NCBI GenBank assembly: GCA_964017235.1
Contig: OZ024931.1
Coordinates: 120,167,530-120,231,529, forward strand
Direction of reading: 5' to 3'
Origin: Sabellastarte sp. h YS-2021
Lineage: Eukaryota; Annelida; Polychaeta; Sabellida; Sabellidae
DNA length: 64,000 nt
Shown here: positions 43,408-52,787 of the stretch, piece by piece
Numbering within the stretch: the first letter of the stretch is position 1
Layout of the letters: every line of letters starts with the position of its first letter
Notes under the pieces: generated by a model
Seen by the model: the letters and a program-made list of their open reading frames with translations, nothing else
What the model was told of the DNA's origin: nothing
Databases searched by the model: none
Program-made: the position numbers and the translations under genes

Positions 43408-45518
43408 GTCACTAGATCTGGGTGGTGTGGAAGACAAAGAGGAACCCTCGCAGATAGTTCCACTAGGTCCCAAAACCAAGGCATGTTGGGCCATCCCGGG
43501 GCAATCAGGATTGCTCTGCGATACCAGTGATCTGACAGCTTGCTGACCACCTTCCCCATCAGAGACACTGGGGGGAAGAGGTACATGTCCAGGTCCTCCC
43601 AGGATAATGTCAGAGCATCCACTGACCAGGCCTTTGGGTCTGGAATTGGGGACACAAATTGAACTAGCTTGCAGTTGTACCTTGTTGCAAACATGTCCAC
43701 TCGGGGATAATGCCAGGTTTGACAAAGGAGGTCGAAGGTCTCTTGATGGAGGGACCACTCCGTCTGAATGACCTGCCTTTGGCGAGACAATTTGTCTGCA
43801 ATTACATTCAGACGGCCTGGAATGTGTCTGGCCTTCAGTACTATTTGATTGAGGCTGCACCAACATAGGAGCCGCCAAAGAAGGGCACAGAGTGAGCCTG
43901 ACCTCATACCTCCTTCCTTGTTGATGTATGCCACAACCGTGGTGTTGTCTGTGGCAATCAGGACGACCTTTCCTTGCACTAAATGTTGGAATCTTTTTAG
44001 TGCTAACAACACGGCTTTTAGTTCTAAGAAGTTTATGTGCAACTTGCTTTCGGGCACTGACCAAGTACCGCTTGCTGTGAAGTCGCCTAAGTGAGCACCC
44101 CAGCCTTCTTTTGAGGCGTCTGTAAAGATTTGAACTGCGTGTCGCAGGGGGTGTAAGGGCTGACCCTTTAGGACATTTTCCTCTTGGGTCCACCACTGCA
44201 GGTACTGATGGAGAGACCTCGGAATTGGGATCTCCTTTTCCAGAGATTCTGGGACTCTCCAGTGTTTCTTGAGGTGCCACTGAATAGGTCTCATGTGCAG
44301 TCTGCCTAGGGTCACCTGTTTTTCTGTCGCAGTGAGAAGACCTATAAGAGACATGAAAGTTCTCACTGGGCAAGATCTGTTCTGTAAAAGCACTGTTATT
44401 TTCTGTTGAAGGGTTTCCCAACGATTTTGAGTAGGTCTGACTACTCCGTTGAGTAGGTCGTACTGGTAGCCTACGAAGTCGAAGACTTGTTGGGGTTCCA
44501 GTTCTGATTTTTGCATGTTTACCATCCAGCCCAACTCCTGGCAGAGGGCTAGGAGGGATTGGGTTCCCTGGTGGCAAGATTCTTTGGTAGGGGCTCGAAT
44601 CAACCAGTCGTCTAGGTACTGGTGGATTCTTATACCCTGTGACTGAGCCATTAACTTGACCTCTTTGACCACACCAGTGAACTCCATGGGAGCTGTTGAC
44701 AGGCCAAAGGGAAGTGCCCGAAACTGGTACGACTGGTTCTGAAAGTGGAACCTGAGGAATTTTCGGGATGTGTAGTGAATTGGGATGTGGAAGTAGGCGT
44801 CGCTGAAGTCTAGCGATGTCACCCACTCCTCTTGTTGTAGAGAGGTCCGGATTGTCTCTGGAGTCTCCATTTTGAATGTTTTTACGCATAAAAACTGATT
44901 TAGAGTACTGAGATCCAAGATTGGCCGCCACTTGTGGTTCGGCTTTGGGACAATGAACAGTCTGTTGAAAAAGGCTAGTGAGGTTTGAACCCTGACCCTC
45001 TCTACTGCCTTTTTCTCGATCAGAGCTTGTACAGCTGCTTGCAAGTGGGAGTCTCTGATGGGGTTTGCATAGCCACTTACTATCAGGGGATCCCTTACTA
45101 AGGGAGGTCTTACTTTGAAGGGAAGAACATAACCCTCCTTTAATATGGACACTACTTTTGGGTTTGCACCCTTGTGAGCCCATATTTCCCAAAAACTCTG
45201 AAGACGTCCCCCCACTGGTTGGACACTTGCAACATTGGGGACATTTGGAACATTTGGAGCAGAAACAAAGTGACCGACAAAAGAAGCACTTTTCACACAC
45301 TTTATTTGACTTTTGATCTTTAATTTTGGTCTTACGTCTTTCTTTTGCGACTGCCACCTTGTTACAGTAGGTACACGACATACAACATGATAAGAAACAT
45401 TTGTTGGAACAGATACAAAAGAGTTTCTTGTTATGACACTTTGTACAGAACTGACTGGCCGGGCCACCGGCACCGGACTTGACTTGCAGTAATTGTCATT
45501 TATACTGTGTCTTCTCAT
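43374..45518 (-). CDS. DIRS-A1 RT, RNase H and Dam-like polyprotein
   Basis: Makes cDNA from element RNA. Numbering from the ATG at 45518 (714 codons): linker GGRLQSFWEIW (about 103-113), fingers LFIVPKPNHKWRPILDLS (186-204), catalytic LDFSDAYFHIPI (Asp 240), RALPFGLSTAP (267-277), YLDD (301-304), then RNase H with FTDAS (Asp 467), FLELKAV (Glu 499), IATDNTT (Asp 524) and VIADKLSR (Asp 575), all acidic residues kept. Residues 606-690 (YPRVDMFATRYN, FPPVSLMGKVV, LIAPGWPNMPWFWD) resemble the Dam-type methylase segment of DIRS elements. The first ~100 codons look like an out-of-frame shadow of the Cys-rich region, so the true N-terminus may come from the gag frame. Confidence 0.92.
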   Translation of the reverse strand: MRRHSINDNYCKSSPVPVARPVSSVQSVITRNSFVSVPTNVSYHVVCRVPTVTRWQSQKKDVRPKLKIKSQIKCVKSASFVGHFVSAPNVPNVPNVASVQPVGGRLQSFWEIWAHKGANPKVVSILKEGYVLPFKVRPPLVRDPLIVSGYANPIRDSHLQAAVQALIEKKAVERVRVQTSLAFFNRLFIVPKPNHKWRPILDLSTLNQFLCVKTFKMETPETIRTSLQQEEWVTSLDFSDAYFHIPIHYTSRKFLRFHFQNQSYQFRALPFGLSTAPMEFTGVVKEVKLMAQSQGIRIHQYLDDWLIRAPTKESCHQGTQSLLALCQELGWMVNMQKSELEPQQVFDFVGYQYDLLNGVVRPTQNRWETLQQKITVLLQNRSCPVRTFMSLIGLLTATEKQVTLGRLHMRPIQWHLKKHWRVPESLEKEIPIPRSLHQYLQWWTQEENVLKGQPLHPLRHAVQIFTDASKEGWGAHLGDFTASGTWSVPESKLHINFLELKAVLLALKRFQHLVQGKVVLIATDNTTVVAYINKEGGMRSGSLCALLWRLLCWCSLNQIVLKARHIPGRLNVIADKLSRQRQVIQTEWSLHQETFDLLCQTWHYPRVDMFATRYNCKLVQFVSPIPDPKAWSVDALTLSWEDLDMYLFPPVSLMGKVVSKLSDHWYRRAILIAPGWPNMPWFWDLVELSARVPLCLPHHPDLVTNLSTRHVTGI
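45208..45213 (-). other. Six-G run at the Cys-rich/RT frame switch
   Basis: Read on the minus strand as AGT GGG GGG ACG. Upstream, the gag frame encodes the Cys-rich domain (CKCPTSGG). Downstream, the +1 frame encodes GGRLQSFWEIW, the conserved RT start. A one-base change in this run would fuse them. A2 has both parts in one frame without a G-run. So it is a slippage site, a one-base mutation or an assembly error in a homopolymer. Confidence 0.6.
45209..45495 (-). CDS. DIRS-A1 Cys-rich extension in gag frame
   Basis: Begins right after the gag TGA with QLLQVKSGAGGPASQ, then about 77 codons with some 19 cysteines: FCTKC, FCICSNKC, SCCMSCTYC, a basic stretch (KERRKTKIKDQK), then VCEKCFFC, LCFCSKCSKCPQCCKC. 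Paired CxxC spacing suggests zinc-binding modules, perhaps for nucleic acid. No ATG precedes the first half, so readthrough of the gag stop is the simplest expression route. A2 has a related segment in its RT frame. The same frame stays open to 43186, but beyond 45209 it is a shadow of RT. Confidence 0.7.
45490..45498 (-). promoter_or_regulatory. Leaky-stop context TGA CAATTA at the gag end
   Basis: The gag frame ends TAT AAA TGA CAA TTA CTG. CAATTA fits CARYYA, the 3' context first defined at the tobacco mosaic virus readthrough stop and functional in other eukaryotic systems. Coding continues in frame into the Cys-rich extension. The motif is seen in the sequence; its activity here is inferred. 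Confidence 0.55.
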
Positions 45519-47463
45519 GAGCCATCTTGGTACCACGTCCGGGTTGACCACCCCGGCCTCTGCCCCGGCCTCTATTGCGGGAACCAAACGCTTTCCAAGC
45601 TGGTAGTTCCTTTCCGGCCTGAGAAGTTGATTTAGCAGTGTCTTGAGGTTTCCAACCAGTACTGTAGGGTTGGTATCTCTGCTTTCTGCCTCTACCGGCG
45701 AACCCCCCGCGGCCCGGGCCGGGCTGGGAGGTACGTCGGGAAGCTTCTAACTGGTTGATTTCATCCTCAGCCTTTCTAATAGCAGCGTCTGGAAATAATC
45801 CATATCCATTCAGGGGACAATTTCTCAAGGAATTGAAAGTATCTGGTTTAATCCCCGGTTTCACAGCTTCCAAATATGAGTCCCTACGGAGTAGGGTCAA
45901 ATTCGCCATCTGCACAAATGTAAAGTCTGCCAAATGTTGTAAGGATTTACCCATGGCGAAACTGACATTCTGGTTAAATGAGGATAAGTATAAAAGTTCA
46001 TCCAATGCACCTTGAGATTTGACAGAAGACTTGCCTTTCTTAAGTTCACTTTGTAAAATATGCAATTGTTCTTGGAAGGCATCCTGTATTTTGGTGATAC
46101 AGCGATTAAACCCCGCGGACTGGTTGCAAATATATGAAGACTCTTTTGCTGCTTTCTCCCACTTACGCATAGTGTCTTGTGATAGTGGGCGGGAAGGAGG
46201 CTGAGGAGAAGTAGAAGATATGGTTGAAATCCTGGGGAATGAACTGTTGATCTTCGCCGCATCATTTGGCCAAGAATTCACCGATTTACCCGGTCTAGAT
46301 GGATCTGTAGGCTCCGCCGGGTGTATCCCATACCATCTGTTCTGGGATTTTGGGGGTCTGAGGAACTGGTCCACATGAAGGCCACCTGGATCACTAGATT
46401 TTGAAGGATATCCTTCTATCAGTACAAGGTTTAGAGTTTCTAGTTTTCGGCACAACCAATCTTCCGGTGGAAGATCCACAGAAATCTTACCCACAGGCTG
46501 AGAACGGTGACCTGCCCAAGGATTATCAGTGCGGGATTGCGGAGAAAACTCCAGGTCAGGAATGTGTGTCCATCCCATGAACGCGCGGACACCTCTCACA
46601 GTCTCGCGGTAGTTTTGATCTTCACTGAGGACCCGGTCCGGGTCTGAGGTTTCTACGTCTGGGGATTCCTCTGCGTCAGATAACTCACCCTCTTCAAATG
46701 TTTCCTGAGGATTGACATCGCGGAAGGTGACCGGCCCGGAGCCGGAAGAAGGTTGTTGAAATGAAGATTGAGAGGAAGCAGACATAGCAGCTGACGAAAC
46801 AGTAGCCACCGGAGCAGGGTGTTTAAACATAGGTTCTGCTTCCGGGTAGAGGTTTTGAAGTGGAGATTGTCTGTCAGCAAAGGAAAAATCCTGATCTCTA
46901 GCCTCATCCGGGCCAACAGCCGGGCCGGCTGGGCCGGAAGAAGCAGAAGTAGTGACAAAAAAGGGTGTCTGGGAAAGAGCACCTGCTGGAGCAGCATGAG
47001 AGACCGGTACTTTGACCGGAGAGAATGACGGATTTTGTTGCACAGAAGGTGAGGGGCGATGTCCTACAGTAATAAGTGCCTCAAGCCTGGCCATACGAGT
47101 GGACCACTTTTCGTCCAGTTCTTGAAGTTCTTTCTTAAACTGAGGCACAGGAAGGGACAAATCCGGAGCAGAAGCAACAGAAACATCAGGTTCTTGTTCT
47201 GGCTGGGTATCAAGAACTACCACAGAAGACGGGTCGACTAATACCTCCTTTGCTTTAGCCTTTTCCTTTCTGAGTTTATAGGTAGGAGTACTTAACTTGA
47301 GCACTTGCTCCGGGGTAAGGACACTGCAAAAGTCACACTGCAGATTCTGAACACAAGGGTCATCACCATGTCCTTTCTCGCGACAACGCGCACACCTACT
47401 ATGTTTGTCAAATGAAGCCATAATATGGCCACACGCACCCTTTTTCTGTCCTGGAGATGCCAT
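45496..47463 (-). CDS. DIRS-A1 gag-like protein
   Basis: A 655-codon frame starting at MASPGQKKGACGHIM; the open frame extends a few codons upstream but without an ATG. Residues 11-46 hold a Cys/His array (CGH, CARCREKGHGDDPC, CDFC) conserved in B2 and B3, probably zinc-binding. A long Pro/Ser/Glu-rich middle follows, then a helical region with SSYICNQSAGFNRCITKIQD and LEASRRTSQPG. The last ~75 residues are RG-rich (GRGGFAGRGRK, RNRGRGRGRGGQPGRG), an RNA-binding type tail. It would package element RNA in the cytoplasm. It overlaps the RT ATG (45518) by 23 bases. Confidence 0.85.
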   Translation of the reverse strand: MASPGQKKGACGHIMASFDKHSRCARCREKGHGDDPCVQNLQCDFCSVLTPEQVLKLSTPTYKLRKEKAKAKEVLVDPSSVVVLDTQPEQEPDVSVASAPDLSLPVPQFKKELQELDEKWSTRMARLEALITVGHRPSPSVQQNPSFSPVKVPVSHAAPAGALSQTPFFVTTSASSGPAGPAVGPDEARDQDFSFADRQSPLQNLYPEAEPMFKHPAPVATVSSAAMSASSQSSFQQPSSGSGPVTFRDVNPQETFEEGELSDAEESPDVETSDPDRVLSEDQNYRETVRGVRAFMGWTHIPDLEFSPQSRTDNPWAGHRSQPVGKISVDLPPEDWLCRKLETLNLVLIEGYPSKSSDPGGLHVDQFLRPPKSQNRWYGIHPAEPTDPSRPGKSVNSWPNDAAKINSSFPRISTISSTSPQPPSRPLSQDTMRKWEKAAKESSYICNQSAGFNRCITKIQDAFQEQLHILQSELKKGKSSVKSQGALDELLYLSSFNQNVSFAMGKSLQHLADFTFVQMANLTLLRRDSYLEAVKPGIKPDTFNSLRNCPLNGYGLFPDAAIRKAEDEINQLEASRRTSQPGPGRGGFAGRGRKQRYQPYSTGWKPQDTAKSTSQAGKELPAWKAFGSRNRGRGRGRGGQPGRGTKMAHEKTQYK

Positions 47464-47577
47464 GATAGAAAAGTCAACTAATGGCAACTATTCCGACACA
47501 AATTAAACAGATATAACACAAAAATAAAACCAAAAGGTTCACAGATAAAAATCCACAACTTTAAATATCGCGCCAAA
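47464..47577 (-). other. DIRS-A1 leader between inverted repeat and gag
   Basis: About 110 bp of AT-rich untranslated DNA upstream of the gag ATG. The promoter presumably lies in the adjoining inverted repeat (TGACGTCA). Confidence 0.5.
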
Positions 47578-47749
47578 CGAAAAAGATGCTATGACGTCAC
47601 GTCCCTCTGGTGAGTGAGGCAGGAACTAGGCCACCTGGCGAGTGGATTGTAGTGTGCCGGTCCTGCCGGGGGTGAAACCCGGGACGTCTTTTTCTTTCGT
47701 TTGGCGGGACCGGCTGGCGCCGGGCTATAGCTATCGTCTGGTAGGTAAG
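47578..47749. repeat. DIRS-A1 right inverted terminal repeat
   Basis: CGAAAAAGATGCTATGACGT ... CTATCGTCTGGTAGGTAAG. Partner of 41608-41779. Lies upstream of gag, so it is the likely promoter region. Contains TGACGTCA near 47593-47600. Confidence 0.9.
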
Positions 47750-47767
47750 ATGTATTAACGCAATGAA

Positions 47768-48310
47768 ATAACATATTTACACAAATTTCTGTAAATGCAA
47801 TAGGTTTCAAGTTATAAGTGATTTACTCAACAGTGATAACCTCAAAGTAGCTATTACTCAGCTATGCCATGAGCTACAGATCTGAAATTTTACTATGTTA
47901 TAGCTGACCCCAAAATAGGTGAATAACATATTGAAACAAACTCTAAATGCAATAGTTTTCAAGTTATAAGTGATTTACTCAACAGTGATAACCTAAAAGT
48001 AGCTATTACTCAGCTATGCCATGAGCTACAGGTCTGAAATTTTACTATGTTATAGCTGACCCAAAAGTAGCTGAATAACATATTTATCCGAAATTCTCTA
48101 AATGCAATAGTTTTCGAGTTACAAGTGATTTTACTCAAGATGGTAGTTACTGAAAAGCCCAAAAGTAGCTATTACTCACTTAGCTATTGAGACAGACACC
48201 CAATTTACTCACCATGTTATAGCTATGAAAAAAGTAGCTGAATAACATATTTTGACAAAATGCTCTAAATGCAACACTTTTCAAGTTATAAGTGATTTAG
48301 TGCATGATTT
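47768..48310. repeat. Satellite A, continuation right of DIRS-A1
   Basis: TTCAAG/TTCGAG at 47806, 47958, 48113 and 48280. The first two units are the third and fourth types of the higher-order repeat, as predicted from the left side; the later ones are diverged, marking the array edge. Confidence 0.85.
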
Positions 48311-48690
48311 CATGAATTTTAATGCATTAAAAATTATTAAAAAAATTTATTAAAAAAAACTAAGACAGATCCAGGTCTCATACTCACACAAGAGAATCTA
48401 CCTCTGGCCTAGTACATATATGCAAGATATGAGAGAAATCCCTGCAATAGTCACTGAGAAAATTGTGATAAAGTGTTGAAATTTTCACACTTTTGGTGGG
48501 GGTACCTCCCTTGTAACGTCTCTAGCAAACAGACGAACAGACAGATTTGCATGCCTTGAATAATTTTTCATCCTCGATAGATAAGGTATCTTTTAAAAAA
48601 AACAGCATGTCTCTAGGCCTTGTAGTTTTGGAGAAGAAGTTGTTCACGCGGACGCCCACGCCGCAGAGTGACGACATAAAAAAACTACTC
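48311..48690. repeat. Tail beyond satellite A
   Basis: AT-rich DNA ending in a GC-rich word (CACGCGGACGCCCACGCCGC, 48644-48663), similar in style to the tails of the other satellite-cored elements. No matching inverse of the head hairpin was found, so the right boundary is uncertain. Confidence 0.4.
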
Positions 48691-51600
48691 AGACTTTAAC
48701 ACCCTGTAAAATTGTAAAACAAAAAAAAAATCATCACATTTTTACAAAAAAAAAAAAAAAATATTTTCTAAAACTTTACAATAAATATGGAAAAACACAC
48801 TCTAAAATTTAAAAAAAATCTCACAATCTTGATGTAACATGTGTATTCCACCAAGACATTAACACAATGGACTTTGTGCAGAGTCAGTTGGACCCCCTAT
48901 TCTCAAATTTAGCAGGATAAAAGAAAATTCAAAGGTCAAAAACATCGGAGAAGGTTAACTTATAACTATGTTTATGGTGTGAATCATCAGCTGTAGCTAC
49001 ACACTGATTTTTATCTGTGTAAATGTTATAATATCACATTTCTACTGTTACCGTCTCTGATAGCTTGATGGAATCACTTGCATCATGTTCCTCTATACTA
49101 CTTGCATGGGAGCCAATCTTTCCGTTAGAGGGTAACTTAGCCTCTGTTTGTGTATAAAGGAAACTCTGGTGTCATAGATATTTAAATTGCCAGGAAAAGT
49201 TATCAATCTTTTTCACATTTTAATACACGATACCACATCTTTATTGTTTACACAATTTTGACATAACTCAATCATTATATCAGATACATTTACAAAATGA
49301 AAGAATACAAAACATAGCAACTGGATTCCCTATACCACTCAAATTTCAGGCTGCATGATTCGTTTACACTGATAGTTAAAGTCAGATTGATTTTTACCCT
49401 CAAAAGCTTTAAGCAAATCAATGTTGAATTCTTATGAGCCTCAAAAATCCATTAAACTCTTGAACTAGTAGCTTGAACCTTCATAGAATATATACACTGT
49501 CACACAACATACAACACAGTGGTATATAAAGTAAGCCTGTTACGGTTTGTGAGATTCTCTATTACAACTCCATGCTACATTCACTCAAATTATTCTGTAA
49601 GTTATAGTAAGAAATGAGAAATCTGCTGCAGTGTGGGAAATTCACCATTAGAGGGTAATTAAATGTTGGACAAAACTTTTCACGTGTCTGATTATTTTTA
49701 TATTAGAGATTAGAGGCCTACTCTTGTCAAAAAAATAATAAAAATACATGAAGAATTTAGACAATGTCAAGGACATAAAGGGGACTTTCCGCACACTAGT
49801 GAATTTCATCTAGTATTAATGAGGTGGATTTCATACTTCTTAATCTATGTACAGATTGGAAACAACTGATGTCCACAAGTTCTTAAGTGTTTAATACCAC
49901 TACAGGCATATGGCAAGAATTTATTTGTGAAAAACATTTACAGTGAATACTACAAGTCTACTTACAATAGGCAGTACACTACTGTACTGTTTGGTGCTGT
50001 ATTACTGTACAAACCTCCAACCTTGTACAAACCGGAAGAATATTTAATAACGGTTGTAAAACTCGTGGATTTCCACACACCAAATAAGGGAGTTGAAGTG
50101 ACGGTACCAATAAATTCAATCTCTTTGACAATTTCTGTACGCACACTGTGCAAAGTTGGGGAACTAATTTCTGGGTGGGTGGGTGATCGTACATTTTACG
50201 ATAATACAATTTCTGTTATTAATAGGGTGGAAGAAACCAGTTAAATAGACTTTGTCAAGGTTTTGTACTATAAAGTGCTGGGTAATTGCTAGTTTGGTAT
50301 AAAACAGCACAAAGAGGAACCAGCTTATGCAATCAAATATTTGGATAACAGAATTTTTGGATAATAGGTGTTATACTGTACATCAATACAGCACTTTAAA
50401 TTTATTTATTTTATTAAAATACTTCTAACAATTAAGTTAGTTCTGTTATTTTTTTTTTCAGTTGCATGAAAAACTGTATGGTATACTACATGCACTTAAC
50501 GCAAGTCTTTGTGTCTGTCACAGTGCAGGGATATTTGAGAATACACTGACTGTACAGAGCACAAACTGATGAATCAGGTACATGTAAAACTACTGAAAGG
50601 TTGTTTATTTCCACAAATCACCTGAGTGTTCCTTTAATTATTTCTAGTACCAGAACTAAAATGGATGAAACCTAATCCTTGCATATATCCATCCAGACCC
50701 TACTTTTGCTTTTTACAGAATTTTCCATATTTTCACCGATAATTGACATCCGATTCATATTTTTGACACATTAGTTTGCTTTACTGGTATTACACCCATT
50801 GAGTTTCTAGAATTTGCGGATCCCTAGATTCTATGCTTTGAGCTCCCGATCCCAATGTTTTTTTCAGTCCTGGTTCATACCTTCATCAGAGTAAGAACTC
50901 TAAAATTCACCAGGAATCTAAAATTCGCCACCTCTAAAACCTTAGTTAATTTTATGAAGAAAATGATGTTTCTGTCTAAAAATTGGTATTTTTCAGTTCA
51001 AAAAGCCTTAATTTACTATACATTCAACAAATCTCACCACAATTCATTTATTTTATTAGTATTTCACATGTGGCGAATTTCAGATATGTGGCGAATTTTA
51101 GATTTCTTACTCTATCATTGTAGAAACATAAAAGAAATTCTGAACACATAAAAGTGTTTCAGAAATAATTTTGATTTTCCTCAGTTTATCTCTTCTGTCA
51201 ATCTATCCGATATTTACAGAACAGATACAAAGTTTTCTATTCACAAAGAATGATACTGTATGTCACACAGACTGCTAAATAACTAGTATTGGCTGTGTAC
51301 AAAGAAAATGTAAACTGCCTATTTCTCCCTTTTTTGTGTAAAGAGAAATCCCATGATAATTACTGTGTGTTTGTATATATATGTATAAATATGTATATTA
51401 CAACTTAGTCACTTTATTTAAATATGTACTATATTTACAAATAGCATAGTTATGTTAGGTAGACTTTTACACTAAAATTAAATAATAAATAGTTTAAGCT
51501 ACAAATACCCACAAAAACAGGATGGCCTATACAACCAAGTATTACAATATGTGGCTTACACCTCAAGTCATTGCGCATCAAAATTTGGACTCTCTTATTA

Positions 51601-52130
51601 AAGGGAGAAACTTTCTGAAAATAGTGAAATGATGACCAATCCGCTAGTCATCACGTGTAATGGATGAAAGCCACGATATAGCCGAGGATATAGATGAAAC
51701 GTTGAGAGTATTATTTAAAACAGAAAGTCAACAAGTGGTTTTCATGGGTGTCCAGAGTCACTTTACATGACAGAAACTGAAATATTTAACTACTTACTTG
51801 CCAACATTTATCATTTTCTCATATGTCTTGTTATTACTTAATTTTTCACCAATATTTTTGCGGGGGTGGGGTTGGGATTAGGGTCTGTGTGCAACATTAC
51901 AAAGACCGGAAGTGCGCAGTGAACGAAAACCCGCCTGTGAGCATAGAATCAGCTGGGAGTAAAACATGCGATAACTGCCCGCTGAAAAACTGAAGTGCTG
52001 TTTCGAATATGCTCGATTGTATGTTGGTAGTAAAATCGTCTGCTTTTATGAGAGCGATCATGCATTCAAACAATATGGCGGCGTCCTAGTTTGTGTCACC
52101 TCATAAAAATAAAGGGATATTTCTTGAAAC
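48691..52130. other. AT-rich DNA with no recognised gene
   Basis: Contains one 105-codon open frame (49927-50244, plus strand) with no recognisable domain. Part of that frame (CACCAAATAAGGGAGTTGAA, CACTGTGCAAAGTTGGGGAA) has a diverged counterpart near 53765-53860, which argues it is repeat-derived. A more GC-rich patch at 51900-52085 ends in AATATGGCGGCGTCC; no exon could be attached to it. Confidence 0.4.
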
Positions 52131-52180
52131 CAGGTATGCCGATCTTTATAATAGTAATAAATACCTCATGCTCTGGCATC

Positions 52181-52283
52181 TGTTACAGGATATACGCCCG
52201 GCAAAAATTCCTTAATATTTCCCTCGCACCTAACGGCGCTCTGGCAATATTGGCACTTTTTGCCGGGCGTATATCCTGTAACA
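52181..52283. repeat. Perfect 27-bp inverted repeat hairpin
   Basis: Arms 52181-52207 and 52257-52283 (core GATATACGCCCGGCAAAAA and its complement) are exact inverses with a 49-bp loop. Weaker inverted matches extend outward (AATAGTAATAAATACC against GGTATTTATTCCTAC). Probably a foldback or MITE terminus pair. Confidence 0.85.
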
Positions 52284-52431
52284 AACGCAATCACAATCGG
52301 TATTTATTCCTACAATAGAGGACCTTAACTAAAAACATGCAAGTGCCCTATTTTTGCTGGATAATTTTTGTAACGAAATGTGGACAGAGAGAAGGCCTCA
52401 CACTACAACTGTAACAGTTGTAATTTAATGT

Positions 52432-52787
52432 AGAAATAAAGTCCGAGGGGGAGTACTTTATGACCTCTATAAAAAGACAGTACTTCTGGCGGATAATGGA
52501 CGAGTGCGGAGCGCGAGTCCATTATGCCGAAAGTTCCGTCCTTTTATAGAGGTCATAAAGTACAAACCTGAGGACTATATTTCTATTATAAAGACCGGTT
52601 TCATTTATTAATCCATAAATATTATTGTAAATATGTTTCTATACACACCTACTTGTTGCACTCCATTTTGTCTGTATCGTTTATTTCTCTATTATCGGCG
52701 ATCGTCCATTTATTGCCTCAGATAAATGTACACAAAAATATGCGCACTGCATTGTTTTGTGTAGTCTGCACACTTCCGGTCTTTAAA
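52432..52787. mobile_element. Foldback element, copy 2
   Basis: Second copy of the element at 8105-8475, with an inverted pair (AAGTCCGAG..GAGTACTTTA against TAAAGTACAAACCTGAGGACT) and inner ends AAAGACCGG / CCGGTCTTT at 52597 and about 52780. No coding capacity. Confidence 0.65.

Larger units (their letters stand above)
41563..47767 (-). mobile_element. DIRS-like retrotransposon A1, apparently intact
   Basis: A 6.2-kb tyrosine-recombinase retrotransposon with all parts in order on the minus strand: leader, gag (45496-47463), Cys-rich extension (45209-45495), RT/RNase H/methylase-like (43374-45518), recombinase (42284-43407). Arms of the inverted terminal repeat at 41608-41779 and 47578-47749 differ by about one base, and the internal complementary region (41836-41931) matches both ends. 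Removing it restores one satellite-A monomer with the expected 155-bp spacing and variant order. No stop or frameshift breaks a domain, except the recoding points described separately. Recent insertion and possible competence are inferred. Confidence 0.9.

Noticed and set aside
43186..45208. The gag-frame open reading frame that continues for about 2 kb past the Cys-rich domain
   Set aside because: It runs through the RT/RNase H region in another frame and its translation shows only low-complexity shadow sequence, while the RT frame has all conserved motifs.
42284..47463. Classification of A1 as an LTR retrotransposon or a virus-like element
   Set aside because: There are no direct long terminal repeats, protease or DDE integrase; the recombinase, inverted repeats and internal complementary region fit DIRS.
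49927..50244. 105-codon open frame on the plus strand
   Set aside because: No domain, no splice or start context, and part of it has a diverged copy near 53765-53860, so it is probably repeat-derived.
52068..52085. AATATGGCGGCG as a YY1-type promoter start
   Set aside because: A single motif with no exon, CpG island or open frame that could be tied to it.
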